Shown here piece by piece: positions 35,425 to 41,239 of a stretch of 64,000 nt of DNA (within the stretch, counting starts at the first letter, position 1; each line of letters begins with the position of its first letter). The notes beneath the pieces are model-generated. The model was not told the origin of the DNA, ran no database searches, and was given only the letters and a program-made list of their open reading frames with translations. The DNA lies in assembly GCA_040768585.1 (NCBI GenBank), contig JAXGMQ010000001.1, positions 1,674,001 to 1,738,000 of the forward strand, in the 5' to 3' direction. Position numbers and translations under genes: made by a program. This stretch comes from JAXGMQ01 sp040768585. GTDB lineage: Bacteria; Caldisericota; Caldisericia; JAAYUI01.

Positions 35425-36510
35425 TTACTCTTTAGACTCATATCTCTCCAGCATGATTTCTGTATTTCTCTCGACCCTGTTTTCGATGTGCCGGCTGAGT
35501 TTTTTTCTCATGTGGAACTTGGCAACTGGCTCTGTGCCAATTGTGAGTTTCTTAAAGCTCTCATATCTCGATTCTGACACTTTTCCAGCACTCACAGCCT
35601 CAAGCAATCCGCATCCCGGTTCAGTGAGGTGAGAACAACTGTTTCCAAACTGACAGTTTGTGATGTAAGGTCTCATCTCGACAAATAGATTTGCCATGTC
35701 CATCTTTTTGGCTCTCCAAACTCCGAATTCTCTCATGCCCGGTGTGTCGATGATGCCACCGCCTGACTCCAGGAAGTGCATCTCAAGGTGAGTGGTGGTG
35801 TGCATTCCCTCACCCGTTTTCTGGTGTACCTCTCGCACTTTGATTCCAAGCCCTGGCTCAATAGCATTGAGCAGGGAAGACTTGCCAACGCCAGACATCC
35901 CAAGCATGACAGAGGTTTTGCCGAGAAGGAGTTCTTTTACTTCATCAACCCCGATGTTTTCATTGGAGCTTGTGTAGATGACCCTGTAACCGATGTCCTC
36001 GTACAGTTTGAACTCATTCCTTACATCGGCAAGCTCGCACAAGTCAACCTTTGTCACAACAATCACGGCGGGGATATCGGAGACCGTAGCATCGGCTAGA
36101 TAGCGATCGATTGTGAAAAAATGTGTCTTTGGGAATGCAGAACTTGCCACAACGAGAGCCTGGTCGATGTTGGCAACAATCACCTGCTCTACGGGCTTTC
36201 GTCCTGCCCCAAGCCTGCTCATGGAGTTCCTTCTTGGCAAAACCTGGTCTATAACGCCCTTGCCGTCCTCTTTCGCCACCTTAAACTCCACAAAATCGCC
36301 AACTGCTATCGGATCGACGACTGAGATATCTCTGACAGCAACAACCCGACGTCTTAGAGATTCGTTGCTCTCTTTGGGGTAAATAAGTTCTTTCCTCAAT
36401 TTGTTGCTAATCCTACAGAGATAATCAGTCCCATTTGTTTTGACTGTATATATTCCATGTGTCTTGCGTGTCACAAGTCCCTGGTTAGTGTTTTCGTGTT
36501 TGTTATTCAC
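35425..36510 (-). CDS. rsgA: Ribosome small-subunit-dependent GTPase A
   Basis: The product is 361 residues from a GTG start preceded by agga. An N-terminal OB-fold region (residues ~10-110) is followed by the circularly permuted GTPase: G4 TKVD at 153-156, then G1 GMSGVGKS at 204-211, then G3 DTPG at 255-258. The C-terminal zinc site is Cys286, Cys292, His294, Cys300. RsgA checks late maturation of the 30S subunit and is stimulated by it. It is the first long gene of a minus-strand unit and has a leader of about 400 nt with two tiny ORFs. Confidence 0.95.
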   Translation of the reverse strand: MNNKHENTNQGLVTRKTHGIYTVKTNGTDYLCRISNKLRKELIYPKESNESLRRRVVAVRDISVVDPIAVGDFVEFKVAKEDGKGVIDQVLPRRNSMSRLGAGRKPVEQVIVANIDQALVVASSAFPKTHFFTIDRYLADATVSDIPAVIVVTKVDLCELADVRNEFKLYEDIGYRVIYTSSNENIGVDEVKELLLGKTSVMLGMSGVGKSSLLNAIEPGLGIKVREVHQKTGEGMHTTTHLEMHFLESGGGIIDTPGMREFGVWRAKKMDMANLFVEMRPYITNCQFGNSCSHLTEPGCGLLEAVSAGKVSESRYESFKKLTIGTEPVAKFHMRKKLSRHIENRVERNTEIMLERYESKE

Positions 36511-36537
36511 TTTTTCCTATACTCCTTGTTTTTGCTA

Positions 36538-36615
36538 CTATGTATAATAATTACAACCTATGCGCTTGCCTCTCCGTTTGTGCCATTTGCTTTTTTTTGA
36601 TTTTGTATTGTTCAT
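36538..36615 (-). CDS. Tiny basic protein (25 residues) just upstream of rsgA
   Basis: The ATG at 36615 lies 7 nt after a strong gaggggg site; another ATG is one codon upstream. The product is very basic: MNNTKSKKSKWHKRRGKRIG followed by CNYYT. The stop is 27 nt before the rsgA start. Length, charge and the K-x-RRGK-x-x-G pattern recall very small ribosomal proteins such as bTHX, but the match is too short to name it. Position before a ribosome-assembly GTPase supports a ribosome link, by inference. It could also be a leader ORF that couples translation into rsgA. Confidence 0.45.
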   Translation of the reverse strand: MNNTKSKKSKWHKRRGKRIGCNYYT

Positions 36616-36642
36616 CATACTACCCCCTCGTTACTTTCTCAG

Positions 36643-36685
36643 ATATTTTGTGTGCCTCTTAGTGTATGCCAAACACACAAAATAT
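36643..36685 (-). repeat. Long perfect inverted repeat in the rsgA leader
   Basis: ATATTTTGTGTG at 36643-36654 and CACACAAAATAT at 36674-36685 form a perfect 12-bp stem with a 19-nt loop. There is no T-run behind it in the direction of transcription, so it looks like a leader RNA hairpin rather than a terminator. Confidence 0.6.
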
Positions 36686-36696
36686 AACTGACAGCT

Positions 36697-36755
36697 ACTC
36701 AGGTGGGTGCGTGTAATCGAATTATCTTCGAGATGTGAAAGCGTTTCACCTGAGT
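36697..36755 (-). other. Structured leader RNA element (9-bp closing stem)
   Basis: ACTCAGGTG at 36697-36705 pairs perfectly with CACCTGAGT at 36747-36755. Inside lie smaller inverted repeats: tcga/tcga at 36717-36731, and gtgaaa/tttcac around 36735-36749, which competes with the closing stem. Mutually exclusive pairings of this kind are usual in regulatory leaders. No known riboswitch family is recognised. Confidence 0.4.
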
Positions 36756-36792
36756 TTGCACAAATCCCCAGGCGACGCGAGAAAAAGAGTGT

Positions 36793-36811
36793 GCTAGGTT
36801 TTTCTCCTAGC
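36793..36811 (-). other. Hairpin overlapping the stop codon of the tiny Cys-rich ORF
   Basis: GCTAGG / CCTAGC forms a perfect 6-bp stem with a 7-nt loop, and the TAG stop (36807-36809) is inside the stem. About 8 nt further along the minus strand there is CTCTTTTTCTC. This is attenuator-like, but the stem is short. Confidence 0.4.
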
Positions 36812-36887
36812 GGATGCGTTTCGCCCAGAGGTATGCACCTGCGTGACACCAAGGCATACATGCCTTACAACCTGTGAATTTGTTCAT
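36807..36887 (-). CDS. Tiny Cys-rich peptide (26 residues) in the rsgA leader
   Basis: The ATG at 36887 is 7 nt after aaggagg, a near-perfect Shine-Dalgarno, and a consensus promoter lies 44-72 nt upstream. The peptide begins MNKFTGCKACMPWCH and ends in a basic AKRIR. Its Cys7, Cys10, Cys14 and His15 could bind a metal or form a disulfide. It ends within a small hairpin. It may be a free small protein or a leader peptide controlling the transcript that continues to rsgA. No known family is recognised. Confidence 0.45.
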   Translation of the reverse strand: MNKFTGCKACMPWCHAGAYLWAKRIR

Positions 36888-36930
36888 CAACATACCTCCT
36901 TTCTGGCTATATCCTTCTTATTAGACAAGG

Positions 36931-36959
36931 ATGTTACAAGCACTTGCTTAGTTTGTCAA
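36931..36959 (-). promoter_or_regulatory. Strong sigma70 promoter of the rsgA leader transcript
   Basis: On the minus strand TTGACA (perfect -35), a 17-nt spacer and TAACAT. It reads toward the tiny Cys-rich ORF at 36887 and on to rsgA. Confidence 0.7.
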
Positions 36960-37026
36960 CCTGTTTTGATTGGTAAAATGTAAAATCTATTGCCCAATGC
37001 GCATTTTCTCACTGGGATGTTTTTTA

Positions 37027-37054
37027 TTGACAATCAAATCAAATCGGCTAGCAT
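37027..37054 (+). promoter_or_regulatory. Promoter of the tRNA-Phe gene
   Basis: TTGACA at 37027-37032, a 16-nt spacer and TAGCAT at 37049-37054, 13 nt before the mature tRNA. Confidence 0.6.
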
Positions 37055-37067
37055 ACTAAGGCGAGGT

Positions 37068-37143
37068 GCCAAGATAGCTCAGTTGGTAGAGCAGTGGACT
37101 GAAAATCCTCGTGTCGGCGGTTCAAATCCGTCTCTTGGCACCA
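37068..37143 (+). tRNA. tRNA-Phe (GAA), CCA encoded
   Basis: A 76-nt cloverleaf can be drawn: acceptor GCCAAGA/TCTTGGC, D stem GCTC/GAGC, anticodon loop CTGAAAA with anticodon GAA, T stem GGCGG/CCGTC with loop TTCAAAT, discriminator A and genomic CCA. The anticodon stem GTGGA/TCCTC has a U-U mismatch at 28-42. Confidence 0.96.
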
Positions 37144-37260
37144 TTTTCTTATCCTCCTGGTCAGTGATTGTTTCCACATTCAAATTGCTTTAATGCTATC
37201 TTCACTTCTATCACCCCTTTTATTTTGATGATCTGATTATTATTGCCACAAGGGGGTTGT

Positions 37261-38427
37261 ATGGGTAAATATAAAATATGGATAGTTGTCGTTTTCTGTT
37301 TAGTTGTTGCTCTGCCGGTCTTGGCTGATTCTCATCAGGTGCTGGAATTCTCAGTAAATTCAAATGTTGCAGTCGTTGATGGTGTTGGATTGAAAATGCC
37401 AAAACCTTCCATTCAGATCGATGGAGAAACCTATGTACCTGTTGAATTTCTATCAGACAAGGTTGAAGGTGTTTCTGTCGAGAAGATTTCAGAAGGTGAA
37501 CAAAGCAAGTTAGAACTGAATGTTGATGATAGATTTGGGGTTGTGATGCCGCTCGATGATTACAATATCATCTGTCAGATTGCGGGTATTTTGGGGAAAT
37601 ATGTCGACTTGAATCTTTGCGATGTGGTGTCTGAAATTCTCGAAAACGAAGATGAGCTAACAGATGATGAAATAAAAGCGCTTCTTACAGACTATGACAT
37701 CCAAGCCGACTCATACATCACAAAGAAGTTCACAACCTATAAATGGGATTACCTTTTTGAATCGTTGAAATATCAACTTGAGAAAATGAGTGATGAGCTG
37801 GAGGATGGAAAGCTCATTGGGCTGGCAACAAAAGAGAAAACAGGCGGTTACCTGGAAGTAGCCCTTATCGCACTCAATGCGCAGGATGGTTACTGCCCGA
37901 ATATACCGATGATTGAATATCCATTCTATAAGCAAAATGAGGAATCTCTATATTCTTTCATTAAGTATGATAAGGTTCTTATATTTACTACAATCTATTA
38001 TTGGAATGCTGCCCATAATGAAATGTTTGGAATAATGGAGGCCCTAAAAAGAGAGTTCGAAAATAAAGACGTTTCTGTTGTTACGGCATTTTTGTCCTCA
38101 TTTTCACACGATTCTTTGGATGAATTTTGTGCTGATACGAGAGAGGATATGAATAATGGGTATCATACTGCCAATCCTTGGTTGGAGAAGAATGGATTTA
38201 AGATAATCAACGGGAAAGACATTACGCATCACACAGCAATCTTTAGTGATAGTGCTTATCATCATGGAGTTGAGCCTCTTGGTATTGATGGACAACGTAA
38301 GATTCTAATTATCACACCAAACAAGGAGATTATTCAGAGATTTGATTTTGATAGATACAGGCTAAATAGAGATGATTTTGAACAAGTCAGGACTGCGGTT
38401 CAGGAGTATCTTGATAACAAAAAATGA
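37261..38427 (+). CDS. Secreted stalk-domain protein with cysteine-less thioredoxin-like domain
   Basis: The product is 388 residues from ATG 37261 (ggggg 5 nt upstream; signal peptide GKYKIWIVVVFCLVVALPVLA). Residues ~30-90 are a copper-amine-oxidase-N-like module (IQIDGETYVPVEFLSDKV). Residues ~228-388 read like a TlpA/thioredoxin fold: ESLYSFIKYDKVLIFTTIYYWNAAHNEM, then a helix EALKREFENKDVSVVTAFLSS, and at the end ID-GQRKILIITPNKEIIQRF with a final helix. The active-site CxxC position is NAAH, so redox activity is unlikely. A binding role is more probable. It is the first of two co-directional genes (12-nt gap). The fold call is by eye. Confidence 0.65.
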   Translation: MGKYKIWIVVVFCLVVALPVLADSHQVLEFSVNSNVAVVDGVGLKMPKPSIQIDGETYVPVEFLSDKVEGVSVEKISEGEQSKLELNVDDRFGVVMPLDDYNIICQIAGILGKYVDLNLCDVVSEILENEDELTDDEIKALLTDYDIQADSYITKKFTTYKWDYLFESLKYQLEKMSDELEDGKLIGLATKEKTGGYLEVALIALNAQDGYCPNIPMIEYPFYKQNEESLYSFIKYDKVLIFTTIYYWNAAHNEMFGIMEALKREFENKDVSVVTAFLSSFSHDSLDEFCADTREDMNNGYHTANPWLEKNGFKIINGKDITHHTAIFSDSAYHHGVEPLGIDGQRKILIITPNKEIIQRFDFDRYRLNRDDFEQVRTAVQEYLDNKK

Positions 38428-38439
38428 GGGAGGTGAATC

Positions 38440-39156
38440 ATGAAGAAGTTGCTTGCATCTTTGATTTGTGTTGTTCTCGTGTCTGGCATTGGATACACCT
38501 TGGCATCTGAGGATGTTCCGCCGGAAGAGGCTGCAGGTGACACACAGGGGTTACAAAAACTCATTTTTACACTCGATTCAAACATCGTCGAGTTTGATGG
38601 CAAGCAAGCCCTCATGAGCCAACCGCTCTTCAATATTGGCGAATACCACTACCTAAGCCTTGATTTCTTGGCAGCCACAATCAAACAGTTCAGACTAGAG
38701 AAAAACGACGAAAAGCTGAAACTATCGATAAATACAGAAGCAGTCAAAAAACCAACTCCAGAGATTGAGGTGGAGTTGATTCAAACTGAACTGCTTACCC
38801 TGATAAATGGCAGAAGAGATTCAATGGGGCTTGATGAGCTAAATCTTGATGATGGACTAACTGGTGTGGCTTTTGAGTTCTCAAAACTCTATTCAGATGA
38901 CGAGTCATTTGAGCTTGACTCAAAGACTGTGGTGGCGCGTCTTGATGAACTCGGTGTTGAACATGGTTTTGTAAATGTCTGCGCTTCAAAGGATCTTGTG
39001 TGGCAAAATATAGGAAAGTCGATTTTCGAAAACAGGATACTTGGCACAACCGACGGCAACCGTATGATAATCGACAAAAAGACGTCTAGAATCGGTATCG
39101 CATCAACTCCAAACAGAGACGAGTTTGCCTATACCGTGATTATCCTCTCCAGATAA
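38440..39156 (+). CDS. Secreted stalk-domain protein with divergent CAP (SCP/PR1) domain
   Basis: The product is 238 residues; signal peptide MKKLLASLICVVLVSGIGYTLA and a good gggaggtgaatc site. Residues ~40-100 are a stalk-like module (NIVEFDGKQALMSQPLFNIGEYHYLSLDFLAATI). Residues ~110-238 resemble a CAP domain: LLTLINGRRDSMGLDELNLDDGLTGVAFEFSKLY, ending RIGIASTPNRDEFAYTVIILS. The usual H-S and G-x-H metal-site histidines are not seen, so this is a degenerate member. It shares the operon and stalk module with the preceding gene, suggesting a common extracellular job. Confidence 0.7.
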   Translation: MKKLLASLICVVLVSGIGYTLASEDVPPEEAAGDTQGLQKLIFTLDSNIVEFDGKQALMSQPLFNIGEYHYLSLDFLAATIKQFRLEKNDEKLKLSINTEAVKKPTPEIEVELIQTELLTLINGRRDSMGLDELNLDDGLTGVAFEFSKLYSDDESFELDSKTVVARLDELGVEHGFVNVCASKDLVWQNIGKSIFENRILGTTDGNRMIIDKKTSRIGIASTPNRDEFAYTVIILSR

Positions 39157-39185
39157 AACAATCAAAACGACAAAATAGTACAAAA

Positions 39186-39216
39186 AATCTCCCGGTTTTC
39201 CTGGGGGATTTTTTTA
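39186..39216. terminator. Bidirectional terminator between convergent units
   Basis: The stem aatctcccgg / ctgggggatt is followed by TTTTTT on the plus strand and preceded by AAAAAA, which serves as the T-run for the minus-strand nifU end. Confidence 0.8.
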
Positions 39217-39252
39217 TGTAGGCAATAAACCAGTAAAGTTTGTGAACAAACC

Positions 39253-39678
39253 CTAGTGTCCGTGTTCCTCTTCCTCTGGGTCTTCAATCTCTTCATATGG
39301 CATTCCATGTTTCTTTTTGTAGTCGTTGATTGCTCTGGCAAGCGCTGCTGTGCCGAGGTTTGAGCAATGCATCTTGTTTGGGGGGAGTCCACCGAGTTCT
39401 TCGGCAACCTGTTTTTTTGTGAGTTTGAGCGCTTCATCAATATGTTTGCCAAGAGCGAGTTCTGAGACCATAGATGATACAGCAATCGCCGCGCCACAGC
39501 CAAATGTCTTATATTTTACGTCCCTGATTATCCCGTCTTCATCAACTTTGATGTAGAAAGTCATCTGGTCGCCGCAAACAGGATTTCCGACATTTCCCGT
39601 TCCGTCAGGGCTGTCTATCTCACCCACGTTTCTTGGGTTTCTGAAATGTTCCATAACTTTATCTGAATACATCGGCAT
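39253..39678 (-). CDS. nifU: NifU/IscU-type iron-sulfur scaffold protein
   Basis: The product is 141 residues. The three scaffold cysteines are Cys35 (NPVCGD, with Asp37), Cys61 (TFGCGAAIA) and Cys105 (KMHCSN). It assembles [Fe-S] clusters from sulfur supplied by NifS, encoded 2 nt upstream. The tail EDPEEEEHGH is acidic with two His and unusual. The start is 11 nt after aaggag. The last gene of a merR-nifS-nifU operon, it ends at a bidirectional terminator. Confidence 0.94.
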   Translation of the reverse strand: MPMYSDKVMEHFRNPRNVGEIDSPDGTGNVGNPVCGDQMTFYIKVDEDGIIRDVKYKTFGCGAAIAVSSMVSELALGKHIDEALKLTKKQVAEELGGLPPNKMHCSNLGTAALARAINDYKKKHGMPYEEIEDPEEEEHGH

Positions 39679-39680
39679 TT

Positions 39681-40859
39681 TTATTCATTCTCCTTTGGAG
39701 CAATTGGTGACATCTTTCGGAGTCTCTCGATAATTCCTGGAAGAATCTCCATCACCTTGTCCACCTGTTCTTTTGTGTTGTCTTTTCCAAACGAAAATCT
39801 GAGTGTGCTGTTACATATTTCGTGTGGTAGGCTGATGGCAAGCAGGACGTGGGAGGCGTGCAAATCGCCTGCTGTGCAGGCGGAGCCAGACGACGCCTGA
39901 ATGTTGCCTTCCATATCGAGGAACATCAGGATGCTCTCCCCCTCAACATAGCGGAAACTGATGCTCGCAACCTGCGGAAGTCTGTTGGTTCGGCTGCCAT
40001 TGAAACCCACATACTTAATCTCCTCAGAGATTCTTTTTTCAAGGTAGTCTCTGAGTTCCTTGGTATGTTTGTAGCTGTCATCGAAGTTTTCTTTGGCAAG
40101 TCTTGCTGCCTCTCCCATACCAACAATTCCGGGAGTGTTGTACGTGCCTGGGCGGATGCCCTTTTCATGCCCCCCACCTGTGTAGATTGGTTTGATATTT
40201 ATGCCCTTTTTGATATAGAGAGCGCCAACTCCCTTTGGGCCATAGAATTTATGTGCTGAGAACGATGCCATGGAGATACTGAACTTCTCAACATCAAACT
40301 CCATCTTGCCAGCGGCTTGAACAGCGTCAGTGTGGAACCATACACCCTTTTCCTTGCAGATTTTGCCAATCTCTTCCATCGGTTGAATTGTGCCCAGTTC
40401 GTTGTTGGCTGCCATTACTGAGACAATGCATGTTTTGTCTGTGATTGCGCTCTTGAGTTGTTCAAGATTTATCAATCCATCCGAGTCGACATCGAGGTAT
40501 GTTGCGGTGGCGCCATAGTTTTTGACCAGATCCTCGACCGTGTGTAGTATGGCGTGATGCTCGATTTTTGTTGTGATGATGTGATTTTTGCCATTTGGAC
40601 TCAGTTTCAGGAACGCTCCCCTGATTGCCAGGTTATCGGATTCGGTTCCACCTGATGTGAAGATTATCTCATCAGGGCTGGCATTAATGAGAGCCGCCAT
40701 GTGCGCTCTGGCAATCTCGATATCATCCTTGGCTTTTTGCCCAAGGGAGTGGATAGACGATGCGTTGCCGTAGTGTGTCGAATAATATGGTAACATCTTC
40801 TCCACAACTCTTTGGTCAACTGGTGTTGTCGCGCTGTGATCAAGATAGATTGAATCCAT
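39681..40859 (-). CDS. nifS: Cysteine desulfurase NifS/IscS type
   Basis: The product is 392 residues from ATG 40859, five nt after aaaggag; the frame opens 21 nt earlier inside that site. It is a PLP enzyme: Lys204 in SAHKFYGPKG binds PLP, His101 and Asp178 contact it, and Cys328 in SSGSACTAGD is the persulfide residue on its mobile loop. It removes sulfur from cysteine for cluster assembly on NifU. Gaps to both neighbours are 2 nt. Confidence 0.95.
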   Translation of the reverse strand: MDSIYLDHSATTPVDQRVVEKMLPYYSTHYGNASSIHSLGQKAKDDIEIARAHMAALINASPDEIIFTSGGTESDNLAIRGAFLKLSPNGKNHIITTKIEHHAILHTVEDLVKNYGATATYLDVDSDGLINLEQLKSAITDKTCIVSVMAANNELGTIQPMEEIGKICKEKGVWFHTDAVQAAGKMEFDVEKFSISMASFSAHKFYGPKGVGALYIKKGINIKPIYTGGGHEKGIRPGTYNTPGIVGMGEAARLAKENFDDSYKHTKELRDYLEKRISEEIKYVGFNGSRTNRLPQVASISFRYVEGESILMFLDMEGNIQASSGSACTAGDLHASHVLLAISLPHEICNSTLRFSFGKDNTKEQVDKVMEILPGIIERLRKMSPIAPKENE

Positions 40860-40861
40860 AG

Positions 40862-41167
40862 CTACTCCTTTTGTTCCCATCTACATCTGCATTTTTCAAC
40901 ATTACTGCAGCCTTTGTCTTCGCAGGTATTGAAAAAATCAAGGAATTTTTTGACTCCAGAAATGTTGAGCCCTTCTTCGTCAAGAAGGCGCTTGATGTAT
41001 TTGAGCCTTTCTATGTCAGAAAACGAATAGAGCCTGCGGTCGTTGTTGGGGTTTCTAGCGGGTTCAATGAGACCATGTTTCTCCCATAGCCTGAGGGTTC
41101 TTTCGCACACCCCGACCATCTCTGACGCAACGCTCACTGGCATGACTGGTTTTGAATTGTCATCCAT
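40862..41167 (-). CDS. HspR-like MerR regulator with C-terminal cysteine cluster
   Basis: The product is 101 residues. Residues 8-78 are a MerR winged helix: PVSVASEMVGVCERTLRLWEKHGLIEPARN...RLYSFSDIERLKYIKRLLDEEGLNISGVKKFL. The wording, notably LIEPAR and the 'DEEGLNISGVK' end, is closest to the heat-shock repressor HspR. The tail carries Cys82, Cys87, Cys93 and Cys95 (C-x4-C-x5-C-x-C), a likely metal or Fe-S ligand set. The start has no Shine-Dalgarno but is 7 nt after a -10 box. It leads nifS-nifU, so a role as Fe-S-responsive autoregulator, doing the job IscR does elsewhere, is inferred. Confidence 0.85.
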   Translation of the reverse strand: MDDNSKPVMPVSVASEMVGVCERTLRLWEKHGLIEPARNPNNDRRLYSFSDIERLKYIKRLLDEEGLNISGVKKFLDFFNTCEDKGCSNVEKCRCRWEQKE

Positions 41168-41174
41168 GTTCTTT

Positions 41175-41202
41175 ACAGTAAACTTGTAAATACAGTTTAC
41201 AA
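41175..41202 (-). promoter_or_regulatory. Promoter of the merR-nifS-nifU operon, probably leaderless
   Basis: On the minus strand TTGTAA, a 16-nt spacer and TACTGT, ending 7 nt before the ATG at 41167. An operator palindrome covers the -35 and most of the spacer. Confidence 0.5.
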
Positions 41203-41203
41203 G
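41183..41203 (-). promoter_or_regulatory. Operator palindrome with HAIR geometry
   Basis: CTTGTAA-N7-TTACAAG is a perfect inverted repeat of 21 bp. The known HspR site (HAIR) is CTTGAGT-N7-ACTCAAG: same outer CTTG/CAAG and same spacing. A further half-site pair TTTAC-A-GTAAA lies at 41172-41182. It overlaps the -35 box, a repression position. Confidence 0.65.
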
Positions 41204-41239
41204 AAATAGAAAATTAAAAATGTAAGAAAAGGGAAAATA

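Noticed and set aside
36734..36748. GTGAAAGCGTTTCAC as a second cre-like operator
   Set aside because: It has 13 bp between TG and CA, one less than the 14-bp operator, and lies within a stem of the rsgA leader. RNA structure explains it better.
36631..36861. A 76-codon minus-strand open frame in the rsgA leader
   Set aside because: It overlaps the tiny Cys-rich ORF in another frame, has no ribosome site and a composition of random frame (LSCQLYFVCLAYTKRHTKY). The tiny ORF has far better signals.
39253..40859. nifS-nifU as evidence for nitrogen fixation
   Set aside because: These are general iron-sulfur assembly genes in many anaerobes and no nif structural gene is present.
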